From Paracoccaceae bacterium (GTDB lineage: Bacteria; Pseudomonadota; Alphaproteobacteria; Rhodobacterales; Rhodobacteraceae): a DNA stretch of 19,822 nucleotides. This document shows positions 8,544 to 15,629 of the stretch, piece after piece (positions within the stretch are counted from its first letter, which is position 1; every line of letters begins with the position of its first letter). Under the pieces are notes generated by a model, which made no database searches, was not told the origin of the DNA, and was given only the letters and a program-made list of their open reading frames with translations. The stretch spans positions 1 through 19,822 of the forward strand of contig JAPOSK010000004.1 of the NCBI GenBank assembly GCA_026709725.1, in the 5' to 3' direction. Position numbers and translations under genes: made by a program.

Positions 8544-9680
8544 ATGCACGTGATTACCTGCCTGGAGGATTTGCGGCGTGTGTATCATCGTCGTGTCCCG
8601 CGCATGTTTGTTGATTATGTTGAATCGGGAAGCTGGACCGAGAGTACGCTTCGGGTCAATCGTGACGACTTCGCTGCTGTCCGCTTCCGGCAGCGGGTGG
8701 CCCGGGATCTTTCGAATCGTACCCTTGCATCGACGATGATGGGTGAGGATGTCGCCATGCCCGTGGGGCTGGCACCCGTCGGAATGACCGGGATGCAGGC
8801 CGCGGATGGGGAGATCAGGGCAGCCCGGGCGGCCAGGGATTTCGGGGTTCCCTTCATCCTGTCGACGATGTCGATCTGTTCCGTTGAGGATGTCGCCGAA
8901 CATGCCTATCGGGGGTTCTGGTTCCAACTTTATGTCATGCGAGATGAGGATTATGTTCACAGACTGATTGCGCGCGTGAAGAAGGTCGGTTGTCGTGTGC
9001 TTGTCCTGACACTTGATTTACAGGTTCTCGGGCAGCGTCATGCCGATATTCGTAATGGGCTGACTGTGCCGATGCGCTTGACACTGCCAAACTGCTTCAA
9101 CCTGGCCGGCAAGATTCCCTGGGGGCTTGGCATGCTGCGCACAGGACGGCGATCATTCGGCAATATCGTTGGCCATGTCGATGCCGTACAGGATACTCGC
9201 TCTCTGATGAGCTGGGTCGGGGAGCAGTTTGAGCCCAGACTGGACTGGGAACGGGTTTCTGCAATCCGCAGGGAGTGGGATGGCCCCTTTGTCCTGAAGG
9301 GGATCCTTGATGTCAATGATGCGGTACGGGCTCGTGATATCGGTGCCGATGGGATCATCGTCTCCAATCATGGAGGCCGTCAGCTTGACGGGACGGTCTC
9401 ATCAATTTCGGCATTGCGCGCGATTGTGGATGCCGTTGGTGACCGTGTTGAGGTCATGCTTGATTCGGGGGTCCGCTCCGGCCAGGATGTCATGAGGGCG
9501 CGGGCTCTCGGTGCCAGCGGAGTCTTTATTGGTCGAGCCTATATCTACGGCTTGGGCGCCGCCGGTGGGGCCGGTGTGCGACAGGTCCTTGAGATTCTCC
9601 ACAATGAACTTGATCTCACGATGGCGCTCTGTGGTGAACAGCACATCAGGAATGTCGGTCAGCACAATGTGGTTGCATGA
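8544..9680 (+). CDS. lldD: FMN-dependent alpha-hydroxy-acid dehydrogenase, L-lactate dehydrogenase type
   Basis: A 378-residue FMN TIM-barrel enzyme expected to oxidise L-lactate to pyruvate and feed electrons to the respiratory chain. Family residues are visible: Tyr25, FQLY with Tyr130, LTLDLQVLGQR with Asp158, Lys252 in VLKGI, and the active-site base His276 with Arg279 in SNHGGRQLDG. The FMN phosphate loop is LDSGVRSGQD, where relatives usually have D-G-G; the Ser is a small departure. The ATG at 8544 has AGGAG 6 bases upstream. Glycolate, mandelate or other 2-hydroxyacid specificity cannot be ruled out, but the TLDLQVLGQRHADIRNG and RSFGNIVGH segments best fit LldD. No lactate permease or LldR-type regulator lies beside it in this window. 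Confidence 0.85.
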   Translation: MHVITCLEDLRRVYHRRVPRMFVDYVESGSWTESTLRVNRDDFAAVRFRQRVARDLSNRTLASTMMGEDVAMPVGLAPVGMTGMQAADGEIRAARAARDFGVPFILSTMSICSVEDVAEHAYRGFWFQLYVMRDEDYVHRLIARVKKVGCRVLVLTLDLQVLGQRHADIRNGLTVPMRLTLPNCFNLAGKIPWGLGMLRTGRRSFGNIVGHVDAVQDTRSLMSWVGEQFEPRLDWERVSAIRREWDGPFVLKGILDVNDAVRARDIGADGIIVSNHGGRQLDGTVSSISALRAIVDAVGDRVEVMLDSGVRSGQDVMRARALGASGVFIGRAYIYGLGAAGGAGVRQVLEILHNELDLTMALCGEQHIRNVGQHNVVA

Positions 9681-9731
9681 CATGCCAGCGGTCATTTGGC
9701 AGAGATCGCGACTGCATCGGTGGATATCCGG

Positions 9732-9760
9732 TTGTCAGGAGACCGGGTCTATCCTATAGA
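9732..9760 (+). promoter_or_regulatory. Probable sigma-70-type promoter of rplY-pth
   Basis: TTGTCA (9732-9737) and TATAGA (9755-9760) are separated by exactly 17 bases, matching consensus at five of six and four of six positions. Transcription would begin near 9767, about 55 bases before the rplY start. It lies in the 141-base gap between lldD and rplY, which suggests that rplY-pth is its own transcription unit. Confidence 0.5.
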
Positions 9761-9811
9761 CGCAGCCCTTGCGGGCATGCACCCTTGGAGGATGTCCGCC
9801 GTAACAGCAAT

Positions 9812-9816
9812 GGAGG
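9812..9816 (+). promoter_or_regulatory. Ribosome binding site of rplY
   Basis: GGAGG lies 5 bases before the ATG at 9822 and decides that start over upstream in-frame codons at 9696, 9792 and 9810. The L25 family pattern (TGKGAAR about 14 residues in) agrees. Confidence 0.7.
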
Positions 9817-9821
9817 TCAGG

Positions 9822-10493
9822 ATGACTGGCAAGATACCCGATCTCCCTGCATTGCCAAGGACGAGGACAGGTAAGGGGGCCGCTCGTCAGGCACGCAGGG
9901 ATGGATTTGTCCCCGGTGTTGTCTACGGTGGCGGCGGTGACCCGCTGCCGATCAATGTCCGGTTCAATACACTGTTCAAGATGCTGAATGCAGGCCGATT
10001 CCTGTCGACGCTCTTTAATCTGCAGGTCGATGGTCAGGATGATGTTCGTGTCATCTGCCGCGGTGTACAACGTGATGTTGTCAACGAATTGCCAACCCAT
10101 GTCGATTTCGTTCGCATTCATCAGGATTCTCGCATCAACATGCAGATTCCCATTGCCTTCACAGGTCATGCCGAAAGCCCGGGGCTCAAGATGGGTGGCG
10201 TCCTTACCGTGGTCAGGAACGAGGTTGAGCTTGTGGTCACGGCCGGGGATATTCCGGCTGAGATCCCCATCAGGCTTGATGGTATGGAAATCGGTGATGT
10301 TGTGACCATCTCCATGATCGAGTTGCCCGAGGGTACCGAGGCCACGATCACAGACCGGGATTTTGTCATTGCCAATATCTCCGCACCATCAAGTCTGGTT
10401 GAGGAGGTCGGGGAAGAAGAGGTGGCAGGTGACCTTGATGAGGATGCGGCGAGCGATACTGCTGTATCCCAGGGTGAGGGTGGAGAATCATAG
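9822..10493 (+). CDS. rplY: 50S ribosomal protein L25, general stress protein Ctc form
   Basis: A 223-residue, two-domain L25/Ctc protein that binds 5S rRNA in the large subunit. The N-terminal L25 domain shows [12 protein letters not shown] and FVPGVVYGG near residues 13-34 and PTHVDFVRI near residue 100. The C-terminal TL5-like beta domain follows (about 105-190), and the acidic tail ([18 protein letters not shown]) is typical of alphaproteobacterial forms. The start is set by GGAGG and family alignment. pth follows after 90 bases, the usual alphaproteobacterial pairing; ychF, the usual third member, is missing from this position. Confidence 0.93.
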   Translation: MTGKIPDLPALPRTRTGKGAARQARRDGFVPGVVYGGGGDPLPINVRFNTLFKMLNAGRFLSTLFNLQVDGQDDVRVICRGVQRDVVNELPTHVDFVRIHQDSRINMQIPIAFTGHAESPGLKMGGVLTVVRNEVELVVTAGDIPAEIPIRLDGMEIGDVVTISMIELPEGTEATITDRDFVIANISAPSSLVEEVGEEEVAGDLDEDAASDTAVSQGEGGES

Positions 10494-10583
10494 ATATCCG
10501 GGAGTCACAGATCGACAGCGGGGAGTCAGCCCGGTGGGAACTTTCCTCCTGGTGGCTGGAGACTGTGGGCGGAGGCCGAGGCA

Positions 10584-11258
10584 ATGAAACTGCTCGTGGG
10601 ATTGGGCAATCCGGGCCGGCGACATGCTGAAGACCGCCATAATATTGGCATGATGGCACTCGACAGGATTGCTGCCGTGTCGGGGGCTGCCGGGTGGCGT
10701 GATCGGTATTCGTCTGAGGCTGCTGACACCAGAATCGGGAACTCCAAAGTGCTGCTTCTCAAGCCGCAAACCTATATGAACAATTCTGGCATGGCGGTGC
10801 GGGCAGCATTGGACTACTTCAGGATTCCGCTTGATGATGTGATTGTCCTGCATGATGAGATTGATCTTGTTCCAGGAAAAATCAGAATCAGGCAGGGGGG
10901 CGGTCACGCCGGCCACAACGGGTTGCGTTCCATCATCAGTCATACCGGCCCGGAATTTATCCGGGTTCGGTTGGGAATTGGTCACCCGGGCCACAGGGAC
11001 AGGGTGCGCGGTCATGTTCTCGGGAAGTTTTCCCGCAAGGAACGGGAGGACTGGCTTGAGCCCCTGCTTGATCGCATCGCCGATAATATTGAAGGATTGA
11101 TCGTTGGCAATCACGCAGCGTTTCTCAACGCCATTATGCAGCCGCAGGCAAACCGGCGGTCTGGTCGCATGCCACCGGAGGGCAGCGAGATGAAGCCCTC
11201 TGCTGCGCCGCAGGATTGGCGGGCAAGGTTGCGTGCATTCGTGGGACTTAAAGGGTGA
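10584..11258 (+). CDS. pth: Peptidyl-tRNA hydrolase
   Basis: A 224-residue Pth that releases peptides from tRNA after abortive translation. Conserved residues are in place: Asn9 in GLGNPG, catalytic His19 in RHNIG, the pair in QTYMNNSG (Asn66, Asn67), Asp94 in HDEIDLVPGK and Asn112 in GHAGHNGLRS. GGAGG is 8 bases upstream of the ATG. The protein is about 30 residues longer than the E. coli enzyme because of a basic C-terminal extension (about 188-224), which is common in alphaproteobacteria. rplY is 90 bases upstream and a DUF2237 gene starts 16 bases after the stop, so the three are probably cotranscribed. Confidence 0.97.
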   Translation: MKLLVGLGNPGRRHAEDRHNIGMMALDRIAAVSGAAGWRDRYSSEAADTRIGNSKVLLLKPQTYMNNSGMAVRAALDYFRIPLDDVIVLHDEIDLVPGKIRIRQGGGHAGHNGLRSIISHTGPEFIRVRLGIGHPGHRDRVRGHVLGKFSRKEREDWLEPLLDRIADNIEGLIVGNHAAFLNAIMQPQANRRSGRMPPEGSEMKPSAAPQDWRARLRAFVGLKG

Positions 11259-11260
11259 TC

Positions 11261-11266
11261 AGGGAG
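11261..11266 (+). promoter_or_regulatory. Ribosome binding site of the DUF2237 gene
   Basis: AGGGAG lies 8 bases before a GTG at 11275, directly after the pth stop. It supports this GTG over an earlier in-frame GTG at 11233 that would lie inside pth. Confidence 0.6.
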
Positions 11267-11274
11267 TTTTTGGT

Positions 11275-11646
11275 GTGGCAAAACAGTTGAATGTCCTTGG
11301 TGAGCCCCTGGAATGCTGCTCGGAGGATCCCATGACCGGCTATTTTCGGACAGGATGTTGTGAGACCGTTGACGAGGATGTTGGCAGCCACACGGTCTGT
11401 GCGATCATGACCGATGAATTTCTGGCCTATTCAAAATATGTCGGAAATGATCTCTCGACACCAAGGCCGGAGTATAATTTTCCGGGACTCGTGGATGGTG
11501 ATCAGTGGTGTCTTTGTGCCCTGCGTTTTGCCCAGGCCTATGACGAAGGCATCGCGCCGCTCGTGCGGTTACGCAGCACCAATATGCGGGCCCTTGAGCA
11601 TGTCCCTCTCGAGCATCTCAAACAGCGTGCCATTGATCTCAACTGA
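11275..11646 (+). CDS. DUF2237 family protein of unknown function
   Basis: A 123-residue protein that I recognise as the DUF2237 (COG3651) family from the core NVLGEPLECCSEDPMTGYF, the motif GCCETVDEDVGSHTVCAIMT, the segment GNDLSTPRPEYNFPGL, and DQWCLCALRF. Six cysteines lie within about 85 residues (CC, CC, C, then CLC), which hints at metal binding or a redox role, but no function is established. There is no signal peptide or membrane segment. The GTG start has AGGGAG 8 bases upstream. It follows pth by 16 bases in the same direction, so it is probably the last gene of an rplY-pth unit here. The 246 bases after its stop hold no clear gene. Confidence 0.88.
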   Translation: MAKQLNVLGEPLECCSEDPMTGYFRTGCCETVDEDVGSHTVCAIMTDEFLAYSKYVGNDLSTPRPEYNFPGLVDGDQWCLCALRFAQAYDEGIAPLVRLRSTNMRALEHVPLEHLKQRAIDLN

Positions 11647-11701
11647 TGCGGGGCTCAGTCATGCCTTGTCCTGGCAGGAGGTCAGCCGGGTGAAGACAGG
11701 C

Positions 11702-11728
11702 ATTGCCCGGACCGGCACCCCGGGCAAT
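11702..11728. terminator. Possible terminator hairpin between converging genes
   Basis: ATTGCCCGG (11702-11710) and CCGGGCAAT (11720-11728) form a perfect 9-bp stem with a 9-base loop. It lies between the DUF2237 gene and the converging aldo/keto reductase gene, where a terminator is expected. There is no T tract on either side, so intrinsic termination is not certain. Further GTCCGG/CCGGAC words at 11745-11790 could form additional structure. Confidence 0.35.
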
Positions 11729-11892
11729 TGCCCCGACTTTCCGTCCGGGAGACAGTGTCCGGGGGCAGGGGAGGGCTGACAGTTCCGGACAGCGGGGAAG
11801 GATGCGTCAACTGTTTGACCGGAGCGACCCGTTGCAGTTCTTTGGGTTCGAAAGAGTCTGTCGACAAGCGGGTCTTGTGAAAGCAGATGGCA

Positions 11893-12711
11893 TCAATCCC
11901 ATGGGGGAGCATGGGGTACCTTCTCGCTGTTGACGATCCGCAGATTGCGATCACATCGCCGATCAATCATGTCCATATCAATATGGGTGAGTGTGAAGTC
12001 CTCAATGGCAAAATTGACCCTGATCCTGGCCGGGCGTGATGACATCGAAATCGGGATGATGCCCTTTTGCAGAATCCAGCGCAGGGTTACTTTTGCGGCA
12101 GTCTTGCCGTAGCGTTGCCCGATGGCGGCGAGATCGGGATCGGTGCAGGCGACACCCCGGTCCAGAGCGCAGTAGGCGCTGAGTTGAATCCGGTGCTTCG
12201 TCGCATGCTGCATGAGTCTGGACTGATCCAGAAAGGGATGAAACTCAATCTGGTTGGTTGCAAGCGGGACATCAAGAAAGGCGCAGGTCTCTTTCAGAAG
12301 ACTGATGGTAAAGTTGGAGACGCCAATTCTGCGAGCAAGGCCGCGGGTCTGCATGTCCTGCAGCCACTCGAGGCACTGGAAAAGATTGCCATCAGGTGGC
12401 GGCCAGTGCAGCAGGAGAATATCGACCGAGTCCAGTCCGAGATCGGCAAGACTCTGCTCAACCGAGGGGCGGAAGCGATCGGAGGAATAGTTGCCCGGCA
12501 TGACCTTGGTTGTGATGCAGAGCGAATCGCGCGGGAGTGCCGCGGCTTTCAGAGCCCGGCCAACCGCGGTTTCATTCTGATAGAACTGTGCCGTGTCGAT
12601 GGCGCGATAGCCGGTCTCGAGAGCGGCCAGAGTCGCCTTCTCGGCTGCCTGTCCCTGAAGCGGCCATGTCCCGAAGATGCGCTGGAACCCGGCTTTGTGG
12701 AAAGGGTGCAC
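11893..12711 (-). CDS. Aldo/keto reductase, 2,5-diketo-gluconate reductase (DkgB)-like
   Basis: A 272-residue NADPH-dependent reductase with the AKR catalytic tetrad Asp39 and Tyr44 (AIDTAQFYQNE), Lys69 (ITTKV) and His102 (LLLHWPPP). Family signatures GVSNFTISLL and TNQIEFHPFL are also visible. Length and C-terminus (VPHAPPWD) match the DkgB subgroup, which reduces diketogluconate, methylglyoxal and small aldehydes; the real substrate is unknown. The frame extends into trpB, but homology starts near FGTWPLQG, so I take the GTG at 12711, 8 bases beyond the trpB stop codon. There is no strong Shine-Dalgarno, which suggests translational coupling to trpB. It takes the place normally held by trpA. 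Confidence 0.82.
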   Translation of the reverse strand: MHPFHKAGFQRIFGTWPLQGQAAEKATLAALETGYRAIDTAQFYQNETAVGRALKAAALPRDSLCITTKVMPGNYSSDRFRPSVEQSLADLGLDSVDILLLHWPPPDGNLFQCLEWLQDMQTRGLARRIGVSNFTISLLKETCAFLDVPLATNQIEFHPFLDQSRLMQHATKHRIQLSAYCALDRGVACTDPDLAAIGQRYGKTAAKVTLRWILQKGIIPISMSSRPARIRVNFAIEDFTLTHIDMDMIDRRCDRNLRIVNSEKVPHAPPWD

Positions 12712-12719
12712 GGCTCGGT

Positions 12720-13949
12720 TCAGGATTCGCTGATGTCCATGCCGAGCGCCCGGGCCACGGTGTAGATGTCCTTGTCGCCCCGACCGCACATATTCATGCA
12801 GATAATGGTTTCTTTTGGCAGATCACCGGCAATCTTGATGACATGAGCCAGCGCGTGACTGGGTTCAAGAGCGGGGATGATCCCTTCGTGTTCACAGCAG
12901 GTCTGAAATGCGGCAAGGGCTTCATCGTCAGTGATCGCGACATAGGAGGCGCGACCGGTTTCGTAAAGCCATGCATGTTCCGGACCGACGCCGGGATAGT
13001 CCAGACCGGCTGAAATCGAGAATCCCTCCTGGATCTGACCGTCGGCATTCTGCAACAGGTATGTCCGGTTGCCATGCAGGACACCCGGTCGTCCACCGGT
13101 CAGTGAGGCACAATGCATGATCCGGTCATCGATTCCCTGACCACCGGCCTCGACGCCGATGATGGTCACATCACGGTCATCAAGAAATGGATAGAAGAGA
13201 CCCATGGCATTGGAGCCGCCCCCGATTGCTGCGACCAGAATGTCAGGAAGGCGACCCTCCCGGGCCAGCATCTGTTCCCGCGCTTCCTTGCCGATAATGG
13301 ACTGGAAATCCCGGACCATGGCGGGGTAGGGGTGGGGGCCGGCCACAGTGCCAATGCAGTAGAAGGTGTCCCTGACATTGGTCACCCAGTCCCGCAGCGC
13401 GTCATTCATCGCATCCTTGAGGGTTCCGCGCCCGGAAGAAACCGGGATGATTTCAGCACCAAGCAGGCGCATCCGGAACACATTGGGAGCCTGGCGCTCC
13501 ACATCATGCTCGCCCATATAGACGATGCAGGGAAGGCCAAAGCGTGCACAGACCGTTGCGCAGGCAACACCATGCTGTCCTGCACCCGTCTCGGCAATGA
13601 TGCGTGTCTTGCCCATACGGCGGGCAAGGAGAATTTGGCCGAGGACATTGTTGATCTTGTGAGCACCTGTATGGTTGAGTTCATCACGCTTGAGGTAGAT
13701 CCTGGCTCCGCCCACATGCTCTGTCAATCGCTCGGCATAGTAGAGAGGCGAGGGGCGCCCGACATAATGTGTCCAGAGATCTTCCATTTCCGCCCTGAAT
13801 GACTCATCGGTTCTGCTGGCCTGATATTCCTTTTCCAGATCAAGAATGAGAGGCATAAGGGTTTCAGAAACGAAGCGACCGCCAAATTTGCCAAAACATC
13901 CGTTCTGATCCGGCCCGGACAGGAATGTATTGACCAATTCATGATTCAT
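12720..13949 (-). CDS. trpB: Tryptophan synthase beta subunit
   Basis: A 409-residue PLP enzyme that joins indole and L-serine to give tryptophan. The PLP-binding lysine is Lys98 in [10 protein letters not shown], the catalytic Glu is Glu120 in [11 protein letters not shown], and the phosphate loop is IGGGSNAMG. The start ATG at 13949 gives MNHELVNTF and overlaps the end of trpF by 11 bases, implying coupled translation; the open frame extends 11 codons further upstream without support. It is part of the minus-strand series rpsA-ihfB-lapA-trpF-trpB. An aldo/keto reductase, not trpA, follows. Confidence 0.97.
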   Translation of the reverse strand: MNHELVNTFLSGPDQNGCFGKFGGRFVSETLMPLILDLEKEYQASRTDESFRAEMEDLWTHYVGRPSPLYYAERLTEHVGGARIYLKRDELNHTGAHKINNVLGQILLARRMGKTRIIAETGAGQHGVACATVCARFGLPCIVYMGEHDVERQAPNVFRMRLLGAEIIPVSSGRGTLKDAMNDALRDWVTNVRDTFYCIGTVAGPHPYPAMVRDFQSIIGKEAREQMLAREGRLPDILVAAIGGGSNAMGLFYPFLDDRDVTIIGVEAGGQGIDDRIMHCASLTGGRPGVLHGNRTYLLQNADGQIQEGFSISAGLDYPGVGPEHAWLYETGRASYVAITDDEALAAFQTCCEHEGIIPALEPSHALAHVIKIAGDLPKETIICMNMCGRGDKDIYTVARALGMDISES

Positions 13950-14640
13950 CAGCTGATGCCTTATACCGTGCAGCCGCAACAAATTCTGCGATTTTTGCAG
14001 GATCCTTTAAGCCTGGCGCTGCTTCAATACCAGATGAAACATCCACCTGACTTGCTCCTGTCAGCCGAATCGCAGTGGCCACATTGCCGGCGTTCAGGCC
14101 ACCTGCCAGCATCCAGGGTTTGGTAAAGACTGCATTCTCCAGAAGCGTCCAGTCAAATGTCAGGCCGTTGCCGCCTGGCAGAGCCACATCATCCTTCGGT
14201 CGGGCATCAACCAGAATCTGGTCTGCGACCGCTTCGTATTCCGCCAGTTTTGCCAGATCAGCCTTGCCTGCAAGGCCAACCGCCTTCATGATCTGCCAGG
14301 GAGCCATGTTTCGTATCGTGGCGATGCGTTCGGGAGATTCGCTGCCGTGAAGCTGCAGGAGGTCAAACGGGATATTCCTTTGCAGTGTGCAAATCTCGGA
14401 ATCGGTCGGATCGACCACCAGGACAGTTCTGACAGCCCGACCCTCAGCTCTGGCGACCAGATTGCGCGCCAAAGCGATCGAAATGTGACGGGGGGATCGC
14501 GGAAAGCGGACAAGGCCGATGTAGCTGGCACCGGCATTGAGGGCCGCATCAGTGTCCGACATGCGGGTCAAGCCGCAGATCTTGACCCGCACACCGCATG
14601 TTGCGGAATGACCCCTGTCGATCACAAGCCGGTCAGTCAT
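13939..14640 (-). CDS. trpF: Phosphoribosylanthranilate isomerase
   Basis: A 233-residue TIM-barrel enzyme converting phosphoribosylanthranilate to CdRP in tryptophan synthesis. The general base Cys22 lies in VKICGLT and the general acid Asp145 in LVDARPK; the phosphate-binding ends appear as LAGGLNAGN and DVSSGIE. The N-terminus is about 15 residues longer than in many homologues, so a start at the GTG of 14592 is possible, but neither start has a clear Shine-Dalgarno. The ATG at 14640 overlaps the end of lapA by 8 bases, and the 3' end overlaps trpB by 11 bases, giving a tightly packed operon. Confidence 0.96.
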   Translation of the reverse strand: MTDRLVIDRGHSATCGVRVKICGLTRMSDTDAALNAGASYIGLVRFPRSPRHISIALARNLVARAEGRAVRTVLVVDPTDSEICTLQRNIPFDLLQLHGSESPERIATIRNMAPWQIMKAVGLAGKADLAKLAEYEAVADQILVDARPKDDVALPGGNGLTFDWTLLENAVFTKPWMLAGGLNAGNVATAIRLTGASQVDVSSGIEAAPGLKDPAKIAEFVAAARYKASADES

Positions 14641-14986
14641 TGATCAGGGCGAGGACATCATCCGGGACATCATCCGGTTCGGTGGTGTTCCGTTTGAGAG
14701 TCGAGATTTCCTTCTTCATGCGGGATACCTGACGCTGGCTTGCTGATGCACGCGCCCGATGATGGTGCTCCCGCAGCCACTCCCAGAAAAAACCGATCAG
14801 GAGACCGATAATCACACTGCCAAAGATCGGCAGAAACAGTGGGACCGAGACGGTTGGCAGGTCGGAGATGGACGTGCCGAGTGATTCGGGCAAGAGACGA
14901 AGCGTGACCGGATCGCGATTGGCCAAAGCCAGGATGAAAAATGCAAATCCAACCAGGGCAAGGAATACAGATTTAACAATACGCAT
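14633..14986 (-). CDS. lapA: LapA-family (DUF1049) inner-membrane protein
   Basis: A 117-residue protein with two hydrophobic segments, VFLALVGFAFFILALA (about residues 7-22) and PLFLPIFGSVIIGLLIGFF (about 47-66), followed by a basic, heptad-like cytoplasmic tail with ASASQRQVSRMKKEI. This is the LapA/DUF1049 pattern; the E. coli relative works with LapB in lipopolysaccharide assembly and LpxC control. The ATG at 14986 is chosen because homology begins at MRIVKSVFLAL, with GGAAG upstream; the frame stays open further upstream into ihfB. It lies between ihfB and trpF, its usual alphaproteobacterial place. Confidence 0.85.
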   Translation of the reverse strand: MRIVKSVFLALVGFAFFILALANRDPVTLRLLPESLGTSISDLPTVSVPLFLPIFGSVIIGLLIGFFWEWLREHHHRARASASQRQVSRMKKEISTLKRNTTEPDDVPDDVLALIND

Positions 14987-15017
14987 CAATTGCGCGCTTC
15001 CAGAGCATAATCGGGAT

Positions 15018-15302
15018 TCAGGAGTCCTTGTTGAAGATTCCGTGCAGACGGCGTCCGGGTTTGTAGTTGATCGTATTGCGTGGACCGAGATCGAATGCCA
15101 CACCCGTTCGTGGATTCCGTGATCTGCGCGGTGCAAGTCGCTTGGGTATAAATACACCAAAGTTGCGGATTTCGACCCGGTGGCCGTCTTCCAGGGCCTG
15201 ACCGATCATCTCAAATGTTTCCACAACAGCCGTTTTTGCCTGCTGCGGCGTCAAATAAGGGAATTTGTCATTGATTCTTTCAATCAGTTCACTTTGATTC
15301 AT
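15018..15302 (-). CDS. ihfB: Integration host factor beta subunit
   Basis: A 94-residue HU/IHF-family protein that, with IhfA, bends DNA at specific sites. The sequence starts MNQSELIERI, and the DNA-contacting beta arm carries the intercalating proline in SRNPRTGVAF, ending with INYKPGRRL. The position after rpsA and its length identify it as the beta rather than the alpha subunit. The start ATG at 15302 has GGAGAGGG (15307-15314) just upstream; an open frame reaching to 15389 has no such support. Confidence 0.95.
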   Translation of the reverse strand: MNQSELIERINDKFPYLTPQQAKTAVVETFEMIGQALEDGHRVEIRNFGVFIPKRLAPRRSRNPRTGVAFDLGPRNTINYKPGRRLHGIFNKDS

Positions 15303-15446
15303 ACAGCCCTCTCCGATTCTGACCCTGCTCGGTCCCTCTATACCCGAAACCAACAGACTCGCCCAGGATATGTCCGCCCCGGATCTCAACCGCTATTGAT
15401 TTCCTCGCAACTGATCGCACTGTGTTCCAGTGCCAATGGTTCCGGT

Positions 15447-15464
15447 CCCGGCGATCATGCCGGG
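15447..15464. other. Short perfect hairpin between rpsA and ihfB
   Basis: CCCGGC (15447-15452) and GCCGGG (15459-15464) flank a 6-base loop. It lies in the 310-base interval 15303-15612 between rpsA and ihfB. The interval also holds the frameshifted S1 tail (15510-15629); apart from these I see no gene in it. The hairpin has no T tract and could be an attenuator, a processing site or chance. Confidence 0.3.
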
Positions 15465-15509
15465 CGCAACCTCGACTCTGTTCACGCGGGTGCCATCACG
15501 ATCTCCTGT

Positions 15510-15629
15510 TCAGTCCCTGTCGGCATCATCGGCGCGGTCATCCTTGGCTTTGGCCCTGGATTTTTTGACTGCAGGCTCCTCTGCCTTCGCCTGATCCGTT
15601 GCCTTTTCATCCTCATCGTCGGTTTGGGA
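15510..15629 (-). pseudogene. rpsA: Frameshifted C-terminal tail of ribosomal protein S1
   Basis: Right after the rpsA stop, a +1 frame encodes 39 residues (SQTDDEDEKATD... ending DDADRD) rich in Asp, Glu, Lys and Ala, like the charged tails of alphaproteobacterial S1 proteins. Dropping one base from the G run at 15630-15633 (GGGG on the minus strand) joins it seamlessly to the S1 frame and would give a protein of about 601 residues. A single-base insertion, a sequencing error in the homopolymer, or programmed frameshifting could explain it. Confidence 0.6.

Noticed and set aside
11703..11933. Possible 76-codon gene on the plus strand after the DUF2237 gene
   Set aside because: It overlaps the terminator-like hairpin and the end of the aldo/keto reductase gene, with no family resemblance.
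13113..13802. Plus-strand open frame of 229 codons opposite trpB
   Set aside because: It is a shadow of trpB, whose PLP lysine and phosphate loop lie within it on the other strand.
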